NCBI GenBank assembly: GCA_014155875.1
Contig: JACEFZ010018320.1
Span: 671,001-735,000 of the forward strand
DNA length: 64,000 nucleotides
DNA from: Cepaea nemoralis
Lineage: Eukaryota > Mollusca > Gastropoda > Stylommatophora > Helicidae
Reading direction: 5' to 3'
In this document: positions 1 to 9,499 of the stretch, one piece after another
Position numbering within the stretch: position 1 is the stretch's first letter
Layout: each line of letters starts with the position of its first letter
Notes under the pieces: model-generated
Databases searched by the model: none
Seen by the model: the letters and a program-made list of their open reading frames with translations, nothing else
What the model was told of the DNA's origin: nothing
Made by a program: the position numbers and the translations under genes

Positions 1-787
1 CACTTTTTTGTGGGTGTCCAAAACGTGTGCATTGTGTGTTTTCTGTGTGAGCTTGGTTTCTTTCCAGATGTGTTCATTACTCTTCTTATTCTGTGTTTTT
101 ATCTCCGTGGTTTTCTCAGCATCTTTCTGCAGCACCACAACTTGAAATCCTACAAGGACCATTGCAGACATCTGGAGTACATCAGATTAGGTAGTCCGCT
201 AGGGTAACCATATCCTGAAGTAGACCAGGTTAGATAGTCCGCTGGTGTAACCACTGAACAAGACGAGGAAGTGCTGATGGAGTGGACATATTTGAATAAG
301 AATAGGGAAACAGCAACTAGAAGCCCCAGGGAAAATAAAGGTGGCAAACCCAAAGAAAACTGAGGAAAGAACTTTGAGATGGGCATAGCTAGACCAGGCA
401 GCCCAGAATGGACATTGATGGGCAACAGCTGTTGCAGCCGATGCTCTTTTGAAAACTAACTCATCTCAGACAGGTCGTAGCAGCTGTTTGACTGGAGAAT
501 TATCATCATTACAAATTAAGTGTCATGCTGGAGCAAATATACATACCTTGACATATATTGCGAGATTTCTTCAGTGTTTCTGACCAAACATGAGAGGTAC
601 TGTCACACACGACACGTTGATGGGTTTACACGAATAGCCAGAAGTCACCAAATTTATTTAGATGAGTAAATATTGACATAGTAATATAATTGTTATAGAT
701 GTCTAAAATGTTGTTATAGATGTGTCAACGTTCATGTGTCAGCATTTGAACAGGAAATGAAGTAATGAATTGTGTTGTGACTTGCAG
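1..787 (+). other. Intron of SF3B1 (3' part)
   Basis: The stretch before the first recognisable SF3B1 exon ends in a normal acceptor (cttgcag, 781-787). I see no exon in it. A short imperfect duplication around GTAGTCCGCT/ATAGTCCGCT lies at about 186-262. Small open frames here have no recognisable product. Confidence 0.7.
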
Positions 788-1004
788 AGACCTGGTCCAC
801 CGACAGACGGCAATGGCCGCCATCCAACACATGGCTCTGGGGGTGTGCGGGTTCGGCTGTGAGGACGCTCTCATCCACCTGCTCAACTACGTGTGGCCCA
901 ACATCTTTGAGAACTCTCCCCACGTGGTCCAAGCTTTCATGGGAGCTGTGGAAGGCTTGCGGGTGGCCATCGGACCGTCCAAGATCTTTCAGTACGCCTT
1001 GCAG
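788..1004 (+). CDS. SF3B1: SF3B1 penultimate coding exon (HEAT repeats)
   Basis: This exon encodes part of splicing factor 3B subunit 1, the HEAT-repeat scaffold of the U2 snRNP that grips the branch-point helix in the nucleus. The translation contains [38 protein letters not shown] and [20 protein letters not shown], which match the last HEAT repeats of the family (roughly residues 1180-1252 of a protein of about 1300). The exon follows an acceptor AG at 786-787. Its first base completes a codon split by the upstream intron, probably Lys. It ends ...ALQ at 1004 directly before donor gtcagc, in phase 0. The frame continues past 1005 as an open ORF, but that part is intron. Its partner is the terminal exon at 4770. 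Orthology is inferred from near-continuous family similarity. Confidence 0.95.
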
Positions 1005-1439
1005 GTCAGCATTGTATTGTATACTTGTGCTGTAATTGCCTTCACGTTGAGCTTGACTCTAGTCCGACTTTGTGAAGACACATGAAGGGTGTAGCATAGG
1101 TGGGAGTGGACTCGCAATTGAAATACTACTACTTTTATCGTTTCTTTACTTATTCAGTCAGTCTCAGTAGAGATTTGTCCGCAGCAGATGAGCAATATCT
1201 CCGGCGGGCCTATTCTCGCGGTCGCGAGATCCGCACAGTGGAAGGATGGGAGATTTGCTCGCAATAGACGAGAAATATCTCCGGCGGGCCTATTCCCGCT
1301 AGTTGCGGGATCCACTAAAGTCAGGCGGGGAGTCTGATAATAGTGCACGCTTCACACAGGTCCGGACACTTGTGATTGACAGATGTAAGCATTCTTATGG
1401 TCCAGGCGCGTATGAGGCCCTCACCTGTGGAACTTCGCT

Positions 1440-1690
1440 GAACGCCTGTTAGCCGGGTCCCTTGGGTTCCAGGGTCTGGCCATCACTCGCCACCTGCTCG
1501 TGGAGGCGAGGTCTCGGAGGTTTGACCCTGAGCCGCCAACGTCTGCAGCCTACCTTGTGCCAGACATATTGGTTACCCATTCCTCTGGAAAACACAAGAC
1601 TAGGCAGAGAGAGGGATCATGTCGTTTGGGCACCACATGTGTCTCTGAAGCTCTGCCCAGGCATTGTGATGGAATTTTGGCCACATTCCA
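1440..1690 (+). mobile_element. Remnant of the 5' UTR of the C2H2-tailed LINE family
   Basis: Words such as CTCTGGA, GCAGAGAGAGGGATCATG and CAACACATG/CACCACATG, and the order of the blocks around them, match the minus-strand 5' UTR of the LINE at 37893-41856 (about 41400-41640). No coding sequence follows, so this looks like a stranded 5' fragment. The open frames here (1462-1833, 1500-1820) are by-products of that leader. Confidence 0.5.
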
Positions 1691-2277
1691 ACTCACATAC
1701 TTTGGTCTGTCAAGACTGCAAGGTGCCAACTCAATTGGCTTCAGTGTGTGCTGCCGTTATCACAAGTGCTGGTGTCATGTGCTCAGGTTACTGCAAGTTT
1801 TCATTACCATCATCGTATGATTTTCATTCTTGAATGTCCTACTTGTATACTGGTAAGGTGTATACTCTCCATGGCGAAATGCTCAAGTCGCCTGCCCTAC
1901 TCTTAAGGTCGTGGGTTCCTTCCCTGGACTGTTGTTCAGAGCACAGGTGCAGTTTTCCCAGAGATTCCAGGGTTGTGGAGATTCATGCGATGCTCTCGAC
2001 AAGTGGCTTGCCATTTTGCAAATGTGAGATAACACCCAGTGCCATAAAGTTGGAGCCCCCGCAACCCACACACACCCACCTATAGTACTTGATACTTATA
2101 CCTGTCAGAGGTTTCATAAACGCACACACACACTCCACACACACACTCCACACACACACAAATCTAGCTGCATTTTTCTCTACCTGTAGTACTTGCTACT
2201 TGTACCTGCCAGAGATTTCATAAACCTTGTTTGTAATATACAAGTTAATGGGAATATTCTTAAACAAGTGAATTGAT

Positions 2278-2805
2278 ACAGTTATCTCGGAACAGTCTTA
2301 ACATCTGATGGGAGATGTCGTGAAAAGATTAGACCAAGAATCGCCATGGTGAGGGTAGCCTAAAAATGTCTTTTGTAACAAGAAAAAGAGTGTTGAGGTG
2401 CTACACTGATTGTGTAGTTGTGTATGGATGTGAAGAGTAGACAAGCTAAGAAACATCTGATGACTGTTTAAATGTGGTTTCTGAGGAAACTACAAAGAAT
2501 ACCATATACAGACAGAAAACCCAATGACCAAGTCCTACAAGAAACAAATGAAAACCGTAAACTGATTAGAGAAATTAGATGTATACTGTCAACATTGTTT
2601 TGGTCACATTATGAGAAGAAATAAATTGGAGAACTTAGTGACAACTGGAAGATCAAGGGGAAGGCAGAGAAGTAAATACCTGGATGACTTGGTCACATGG
2701 CATGGTTGAGACAGGAACACTGAGCTGATCCACGACTCTGGTGATCGAGTGAGATGCCAAAACATGACTGCCCACGCTTATCGTCATGGTATATGATGAT
2801 GATGT
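2278..2805 (+). pseudogene. RTE-clade LINE remnant, C-terminal RT region
   Basis: Fragments in shifting frames read YLGTVLTSDG, then TRKRVLRCY, VYGCEE and a region matching IPWTDRKTNDQVLQE. They are followed by the family C-terminus (ELIHDSGDRVRW...TAHAYRHG) before tgatgatgatg. The same segment recurs at 7020, 24803-26960, 37690-42155 and 56285. Several stops and frameshifts make it non-functional. It lies in the last SF3B1 intron. Confidence 0.8.
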
Positions 2806-3053
2806 ATGCTTGAACAGGAGATGAGAGAGGATGTTGTGGTGGAACACACGTTTATTTGTTGACATCAGCACGGTCGTAGAGTTAAAAAACAATGGAATAC
2901 AATAGGACTAACACAAGCCATTGTAGATAATGTGTGAGTTAATGGCCACACAGAAGAAAGACTGCCTGCTGGCTGATGTTCCCTGGCAGTTTTATAGAAA
3001 TACCATGGGCCATTGAGAACATACAGAGTGTAGGTATATATACAAAGTGTAGT

Positions 3054-3163
<110 letters not shown>

Positions 3164-3227
3164 GGGTAGTTATTGGCCAGCCAGTCAAGTTAGGGGCTTC
3201 TGTGGTTACATAATTTCCCATTTGTCA

Positions 3228-3850
3228 GGCTAGATCTATGACTGGCTACATAATTTGCCTTGATCATATTAGATCTATCACTGTGGCTACATTTCCCTTG
3301 ATCAGGCGAGATCTATCACTGGCTACATAATTTCCCTTGATCAGGCAAGATCTATCACTGGCTATATAATTTCCCTTGATCAGATTACATCTATCACTGT
3401 GGCTACATAATTTATCTTGATCAGATTAGATCTGCCGGTCTCTCTGGTCGAGGGGTTACACCACTTTCTCCGTAATCCCGTTTATCACGCAGTCTCGTAG
3501 CGGGCGAGAACTGGGAGCAGTTCTACCCCCGCTGGTGACTTGCTGGGATAACTGAGCCGGCCGCTCAGAAAGCAATGGCAAACTACTAAGCGTAATCTTG
3601 CCAAGAAATCAACAGACAGCTGAAAGATGCTGCTGTTGACAGCGATGTCCTGTAAAAAGGATATGCGAATTTAAAAAAAAAAAAAGATTAGATCTATCAC
3701 TGTGGCTACATAATTTCCCTTAATCAGGCAATATCTATCACTGGCTACATAATTTCCCTTGATCAGATTACATCTATCACTGTGGCTACATAATTTCCCT
3801 CAATCAGGCTAGATCTATCACTGTGGCTACATAATTTCCCTTGATCCCAC
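3228..3850. repeat. Minisatellite, about 37-bp unit, split by a SINE
   Basis: Units contain AGATCTATCACTG and CTACATAATTTCCCTTGAT and recur across 3228-3433 and 3686-3850. The 251 bp between is a SINE with a target-site duplication, so the array existed before the SINE inserted. Confidence 0.9.
3434..3684 (+). mobile_element. tRNA-derived SINE with 11-bp TSD and poly(A)
   Basis: A tRNA-like head (CTGGTCGAGGGGTTA, A-box-like) is followed by a conserved body (GCCGGCCGCTCAGAAAGCAA, then CTTGCCAAGAAATCAACAG) and GATGTCCTGTAAAAAGGATATGC, ending in an A-run. AGATTAGATCT flanks it at 3423-3433 and 3685-3695. The same family recurs at 7965, 8650, 12756, 14930, 32127, 33890 and 61405. Confidence 0.9.
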
Positions 3851-4008
3851 AAGGTCTGGTCTAGCACATCCCACTGGCTTCTCCCACACGGAGTTGGTAT
3901 TTTGGTAGTGGTTTGGGAGAACAGTCTCCACACAGACCTGACCGACAGATACAAGCCTCTTTCAGAGTCAGGCTGACTGTCTTCCAGAGCCCGTCATCCA
4001 AGCCATGA

Positions 4009-4223
4009 ACAGTAGCTGTCGACAGTCTGTGCTTGAGGGTTTTACTTGTAGCTGTCGACAGTCTGTGCTTGAGGGTTTTACTTGTAGCTGTCGACAGTCT
4101 GTGCTTGAGGGTTTTACATGTAGCTGTTGACAGTCTGTGCTTGAGGGTTTTACTTGTAGCTGTTGACAGTTTGTGCTTGAGGGTTTTACTTGCAGCTGTC
4201 AACAGTCCATACTTGAGGGTTTT
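4009..4223. repeat. 36-bp minisatellite, part A
   Basis: About six units of TAGCTGTCGACAGTCTGTGC plus TTGAGGGTTTTACT form this array. The 36-bp period is a multiple of three, so both strands stay open. It is the same family as 4366-4583, from which it is separated by an inserted retroposon. Confidence 0.95.
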
Positions 4224-4365
4224 CTTCTCCTGCATTCATCCGGAGTTTTTTTTGGGGGGATGTGATTGCGTTGTGCGTGTTTACAGCAGAGCTGCGTTCA
4301 TGTGCCGTTAGGCAGACACGTCCGACTTCTGCAGGCATTTGTTGACCGGGTTAACCTTCCCAGGG
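4224..4365 (-). mobile_element. 142-bp tail retroposon (LINE 3'-end module)
   Basis: Read on the minus strand it starts at CCTGGGAAGGTTAACCCGG, contains GCAGAGCTCTGCTGTAAACA-type sequence and ends ATCCGGATGAA-like with a short GAAG tail. The minisatellite word CTTGAGGG sits at both edges, consistent with a TSD inside the array. This is one of three solo copies of the module. Confidence 0.85.
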
Positions 4366-4583
4366 CTTGAGGGCTATACCTGCAGCTGTTGACAGGTCGT
4401 ACTTGAGGGTTTTACCTGCAGCTGTTGACAGGTCGTACTTGAGGGTTTTACCTGCAGCTGTTGACAGGTCGTACTTGAAGGTTTTACCTGCAGCTGTTGA
4501 CAGGTCGTACTTGAGGGTTTTACCTGCAGCTGTTGACAGGTCGTACTTGAGGGTTTTACCTGCAGCTGTTGACAGGCCATGGT
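4366..4583. repeat. 36-bp minisatellite, part B
   Basis: Six nearly identical units of CCTGCAGCTGTTGACAGGTC plus GTACTTGAGGGTTTTA. These units are more uniform than part A, which suggests recent homogenisation on this side of the inserted retroposon. Confidence 0.95.
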
Positions 4584-4769
4584 TGACTGGGGTCTGAGAC
4601 CCCAGCTGTTGGTGCTCATTGCTTGGCTTCTTTGGGAAAGGCAGCCACAAGGGAGTGGTTGTGAGCACATGTCTGACTGATGACGTGCTGGATCAACTTT
4701 GTTCTCATATTCTCAGCTTCTGCTGTCTGGTGTCCCTGTTGTTAACCAAGCATGTCTGTGTGATTGCAG

Positions 4770-4928
4770 GGCCTGTTCCACCCGGCCAGGAAAGTCCGTG
4801 ATGTCTACTGGAAAGTCTACAACACCGTCTACATCGGGGCACAGGATGGACTCATCCCAGCCTACCCACGCATCCCCAATGATGCCAAGAACCAATATGT
4901 GCGATACGAGCTGGACTATATGTTATAG
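4770..4928 (+). CDS. SF3B1: SF3B1 terminal coding exon and stop
   Basis: The exon follows the acceptor tgattgcag and encodes 52 residues plus TAG at 4926-4928. It begins [20 protein letters not shown] and ends [11 protein letters not shown], the near-invariant SF3B1 C-terminus that closes the HEAT superhelix. It joins 788-1004 in phase 0. Longer ORFs overlapping it in another frame (4699-4953) are shadows. The full C-terminus, normal splice sites and nearby poly(A) signals indicate an active gene. Confidence 0.96.
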   Translation, partial: GLFHPARKVRDVYWKVYNTVYIGAQDGLIPAYPRIPNDAKNQYVRYELDYML

Positions 4929-5510
4929 GCAGGACCATGTTTTAATGTTCTGACTGATGGTGACTGTGTTTTATAGACCAATATTTCTCATCTTTTTCTC
5001 TTTGGTTTTAAAATGACAGAATGAATGTGTCTGTCTGTTTCCCTGATGTCATGGTGCTCAGATATTGTCCATTGTGTACAGACTTGTTTGTTGTCACGTA
5101 CAATGGGGATTTCTGCTGGGGCATGTTCGTGGTGTACTTAAAGACTCCAGTGACACAGTGGCGGCAAGCGTGTACATGAGAATAACATGATAGTGTAGAG
5201 TTTTGCATTGGGAGAACATTAGCACATTCTCTTGAAGGAATAAACAAAAATAATAAACATGTTGACAATGGAATTATGAAATGAAAGTGTTTTGTGGTGA
5301 TGAATTCAACATGTTTCAAGTTTAGGCACCTCAAATGTGGGGTTCTGGTGAAAACTGAACTATTTGTCTGGTGTGAATGTTTATCAAATTGTGTCTGACA
5401 TGGACGGTCACTGTGATTGTGTTGTATTCAGACTTCTTGTTGTCTGGAATGATTTCTTGCTCACTAGATGGCAGTGGATTTATTCAATAAACAAATATTT
5501 ATAGGACATG
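4929..5510 (+). other. SF3B1 3' UTR with poly(A) signals
   Basis: Non-coding sequence follows the SF3B1 stop. AATAAA occurs at 5239-5244, 5252-5257 and 5486-5491. The last is the likeliest distal signal, because unrelated repeat DNA begins soon after. Which signal is used cannot be read from the sequence. Confidence 0.75.
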
Positions 5511-5611
5511 TTCCTAATGGGAATATGATTCCCAATTCACCCAGGCTAGGACATGTATTGGTTGTGGTCGTCATCTCATGGTAGGAGTTTCCCCTATATA
5601 GCTGCTGATGT

Positions 5612-6483
5612 TTGAGGTGTCATGTTGATCCACAGTGAACATCAGATACGTTAGGTATCACGTTGATCCACAGTGAACATCAGATGTGTGAGGTGTCATG
5701 TTGATCCACAGTGAACATCGGATGTGTGAGATGTCATGTTGATCCACAGTGAACATCCGATGTGTGAGGTGTCATGTTGATCCACAGTGAACATCAGATG
5801 TGTGAGGTGTCATGTTGATCCACAGTGAACATCAGATGTGTGAGGTGTCATGTTGATCCACAGTGAACATCGGATGTGTGAGGATGTCATGTTGATCCAC
5901 AGTGAACATCCGATGTGTGAGGTGTCATGTTGATCCACAGTGAACATCAGATGTGTGAGGTGTCATGTTGATCCACAGTGAACATCGGATGTGTGAGGTG
6001 TCATGTTGATCCACAGTGAACATCAGATGTGTGAGATGTCATGTTGATCCACAGTGATCATCCGATGTGTGAGGTGTCATGTTGATCCACAGTGAACATC
6101 AGATGTGTGAGGTGTCATGTTGATCCACAGTGAACATCAGATGTGTGAGGTGTCATGCTGATCCACAGTGAACATCGGATGTGTGAGGAGTCATGTTGAT
6201 CCACAGTGAACATCAGATGTGTGAGGTGTCATGTTGATCCACAGTGAGCATCAGACGTGTGAGGTGTCATGTTGATCCACAGTGAACATCAGATGTGTGA
6301 GGAGTCATGTTGATCCACAGTGAACATCAGACATGTGAGGTGTCATGTTGATCCACAGTGAGCATCAGATGTGTGAGGTGTCATGTTGTTCCACAGTGAA
6401 CATTAGATGTGTGAGGTGTCATGTTGTTCCACAGTGAACATCAGATGTGTGAGGTGTCATGTTGATCCACAGTGAACATCGGA
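5612..6483. repeat. 38-bp minisatellite, about 23 copies
   Basis: Units carry TGTCATGTTGATCCACAGTG followed by AACATCAGATGTGTGAGG. Copies differ at a few positions (cag/cgg/ccg before ATGTGTGAG). The unit loosely resembles the RTE C-terminal coding stretch CTGATCCACGACTCTGGTGA followed by GAGTGAGATG, a possible origin. Confidence 0.95.
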
Positions 6484-7019
6484 TGCACAACTAGGTCATA
6501 CCACAAGGGTGAGGCACCCTGCAGTAATCCAAAGAATAGCCTGGTGCCCAGCGATTCCTCGGGTGACAAGTTCTGTATACATGAGATGGTCCTATGCACT
6601 GGAGTAGGGTGTGGTTTACCCAGAGTTCCGTCATGTCCCGTCTGATAGAAGAGAAATTACCATCCGACAGTTGCCACATTGCTGTGTGGAAGATACCACC
6701 TAGAAGTCACCTGACATGTATCAGAGGCAACACATAAAAGTCACCTGACGTGTATCAGAGTTCCATAGACAATTGTTTGACCATGCAGGCTCTGGACTTG
6801 TACGTGGGTTTCCTGGCACGTGTGTATGTGGTGTGTTTGAGACGTGTAGATAATGTAAGCATGGAAGACTTGTACGACAGTTATGTTACCAACAAGAGAA
6901 AAGCTTCATACAAATAACAATATTGTCCTGTTGTTATATCAGATTTTGTGTATGTAGTATATGTGAGATATTGTCCTGTCGTGTAACAATTTGTGAATGT
7001 AATATAAGTGAGACATATA
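6484..7019. other. No gene seen
   Basis: Between the 38-bp array and the RTE remnant I see only a weak local duplication at about 6706-6765 (CACCTGACATGTATCAGAG / CACCTGACGTGTATCAGAG). No conserved coding sequence is visible. Confidence 0.6.
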
Positions 7020-7077
7020 ACTTGTACAGTAGATCTCTGTCATTGGAAGTTAGAAAAAGAATTCTTGCATGTTACAA

Positions 7078-7461
7078 AGAACTAGTTTTAACATACGACT
7101 GTGAATCCTGGACAATTAGTGAACAGACAACAGAACTAGTTTTAACTTACGACTGTGAATCCTGGACAATTAGTGAACAGACAACAGAACTAGTTTTAAC
7201 TTACGACTGTGAATCCTGGACAATTAGTGAACAGACAACAGAACTAGTTTTAACTTATGACTGTGAATCCTGGACAATTAGTGAACAGACAACAGAACTA
7301 GTTTTAACTTACGACTGCTGAATCATGGACAATTAGTGAACAGACAACAGAACTAGTTTTAACTTACGACTGTGAATCCTGGACAATTAGTGAACAGACA
7401 ACAGAACTAGTTTTAACTTACGACTATGAATCCTGGACAATTAGTGAACAGACAACAACAA
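7078..7461. repeat. 54-bp minisatellite built from an RT segment, about 7 copies
   Basis: Each unit encodes 18 residues containing LVLTYDCESWTISEQTTE. Single-copy flanks continue the same RT reading on both sides, so the array is a tandem amplification of the LINE's own RT sequence. One unit at about 7310-7330 has an extra base that breaks the frame. Confidence 0.92.
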
Positions 7462-7544
7462 CAGCAATCCCTGCAGGCCTCAAAGATGTGGTTTTACAGA
7501 AGAATGCGGACAATTCCTTGGACAGCCAAAATAAGTCATCTCAA

Positions 7545-7635
7545 CTCTTCGCTGGCTGCTGAACGAGGGGACTGAGCACGTATGGGAATGTCCTGAGTGC
7601 AGTGATGTCGGTTCTTGACTCAACTCAACTCAATG
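7545..7635 (+). mobile_element. 91-bp insertion with 11-bp duplication
   Basis: AGTCATCTCAA occurs at 7534-7544 and 7636-7646, and removing one copy plus the insert restores the RTE reading. The insert contains CTGAGTGCAGTGATGTCGG and ends in short ACTCA repeats, like a small retroposon tail. I do not recognise its family. Confidence 0.65.
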
Positions 7636-7964
7636 AGTCATCTCAATGTTTTGAAAGAGACAAAGATAATGTATCAGAAACAGATACTTGTAGTTTTATT
7701 CACCACATTATGGGAAGATGAAAGAAAGCTCTTTGTGGACAGAGAGATATAGGAAGACATTGAGAGAAGATTCCTAGCACCATTTTGTTGTGACATGGAA
7801 ATGTGTCTGCACACAAACTGATCAATGCTGTTGGAGATGGCAACGTGTGGAGAAGTGTGATCGTTCATGCCGGCCGGCAAGGCACGTGATTATGACCAAT
7901 GGAGGAAACTGAGACAACTATGGAGATATTCGATTGCAGTGAAGATGACCTCAGCCACGTAAAT

Positions 7965-8165
7965 TGTGTTGCGTATCCCTTACGGGACGTTGCAGTCAAC
8001 ACCAGCATTTTCAGCTGCTGTTGATGTACTAGGCAAGTGTTACGTTCAGTAGTTTGCCATTGCTATCTGAACGACCGGCCCCTATACCTTTTTCGAAAAA
8101 ACCAGCATCGCCGTGTTTCGAACCCGGGTATACGGGCTCACAAACCACGTTCGCAAGCCCTTAGC
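7965..8165 (-). mobile_element. tRNA-derived SINE copy
   Basis: Reverse-complement reading: a B-box-like GGTTCGAAACA in the head, then CCGGTCGTTCAGATAGCAAT, CAAACTACTGAACGTAA and a 3' end near TGCAACGTCCCGTAAGGGAT. It belongs to the same family as 3434-3684 but to the subfamily with CGTTCAG instead of CGCTCAG. Confidence 0.8.
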
Positions 8166-8546
8166 TGGGCCCAGTCTGTCCAGACTTGCCCTTCTATTAA
8201 GAGTTTAGGAGGCAGGCACGCCAATGTACTGTGGCCTTGTACACAATGGGCCAACAGCTTTCTGGAAACAGTCTGGTCAATCAATGATCACTATCAAAAA
8301 TAATTCTTAGATGACTGACACACATTTCTTACTCGAGGTGTGCCTGATGTGGGTGTGATTTTCTTCAGTGTGAGCAGGTTCGTCACAGTGGAGATAGTGA
8401 CCAGACTGTCAGTGGAGATAGTGATCATTGATTGACCAGACTGTTTCCAGAAAGCTGTTGGCCCATTGTGTACAAGGCCACAGTACATTGGCGTGCCTGC
8501 CTCCTAAACTCTTAATAGAAGGGCAAGTCTGGACAGACTGGGCCCA
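8166..8546. repeat. Perfect 130-bp inverted repeat
   Basis: Bases 8166-8295 are the exact reverse complement of 8417-8546, with a 121-bp loop. The right arm starts GATAGTGATCATTGATTGAC and ends CAGACTGGGCCCA. No terminal motif of a known transposon is obvious. It sits just beside the SINE at 7965-8165. Confidence 0.95.
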
Positions 8547-8649
8547 GGAGAACTGGCTAGACAGCCCACAAGACACCCAAACTGGGTCCAGAGTGGTTTG
8601 AATGACTGACGTGGATGTTGATCTTGTTAGAACATCAAGTTAGTTGCAG

Positions 8650-8860
8650 TCCTTGTTTACAGGATGTTGCAGTCAACTCCAACATTTGTTGATCTGTCTG
8701 TGTTTCTATGCAGTATTACGTTCAGTAGTTTGCCATAGCTTTCTGAACCGCCAGTGCTGAAGACATTGTGAACACTGACGCCAGGCGGCCTGCTCCCATA
8801 CAGTGTATGGCTGACTTTGAGTCTGGTATGTCGTGATTGTGAAACTGCCTTGCTACCCCG
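8650..8860 (-). mobile_element. tRNA-derived SINE copy, diverged
   Basis: GTTTGCCATAGCTTTCTGAA, TACGTTCAG and TTTACAGGATGTTGCAGTC are the reverse complement of the family body. The head is poorly conserved, so the right edge is uncertain. Confidence 0.65.
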
Positions 8861-9343
8861 AGCCACAAATGTCAAACAGATATGCAAAACTGCATTGTTT
8901 GCTTATTTGCACGTGCGCTCTTACTGTAGTGCATCAATTCCTACACTATAAGTTTATTGATATCATTATAGACACATTTCAAGCAAACGAAAGAAGAAAC
9001 TAATGGAACCAGTTTAAAAAAATAAGTTGCATATATTGTCTATGGTGGTGTCGTCCAGCTAATGTGCCCTGTTGTATTACACATTTAGTTGAACATATAC
9101 ATGCAGTTTACAGATGGTGATACCCACTCCACAACTTGTTACATCCATCTTTTTCTAGAGAGAAAGAAAGAGCATGGGTGGGGGGGAAGGAAGAGAAAGA
9201 ATATTTTAATTGCCGTTCAGAATGTATTTTAAGAACAAAACTCATTCTAGGGTGCATATTACGATAGTTACTGATGAGCCATTGATAAAACCGTTTCACA
9301 AAAGTCGGAAGTAAACAAAATTGAAACCTGCTATCAAATTCTA
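8861..9343. other. No gene seen; local duplication
   Basis: About 40 bp around GTTCAGAATGTATTTTAAGA at 9214-9252 is repeated around 9434-9472. No coding similarity is visible. Confidence 0.6.
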
Positions 9344-9392
9344 AAGAATGATAAATCAATAGAGCTGCAGGGAACAGAAATATAGAAAGGGG
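9344..9392. repeat. Direct repeat, left copy, beside the LINE
   Basis: AAGAATGATAAATCAATAGA (9344-9363) recurs exactly at 12736-12755. The following GGAACAGAAATATAGA continues at 12928-12960, after a SINE that splits the right copy. Confidence 0.85.
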
Positions 9393-9499
9393 GGAAAATA
9401 TTAATAATCCACAAACATTTATTAAAAGTAATTGACGTTCAGAATATATTTTAAGAACAAAACGCATTCTAAGGACGATTTATTTGGTTTTTTTTTCTG

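Larger units (their letters stand above)
7020..7900 (+). pseudogene. RTE-clade LINE remnant carrying a minisatellite
   Basis: The frame reads SLSLEVRKRILACYKELVLT, then YDCESWTISEQ, equivalent to the RT thumb motif YGCETWTI. After the array it resumes with KMWFYRRMRTIPWTAKIS, then VLKETK, and ends HAGRQGT-stop, equivalent to the family C-terminus AYASRHGT. The copy is broken by the 54-bp array (7078-7461) and by a 91-bp insertion at 7545. Confidence 0.8.

Noticed and set aside
1005..1085. Continuation of the SF3B1 frame to 1085
   Set aside because: The frame is open by chance past the donor at 1005. The conserved continuation is at 4770.
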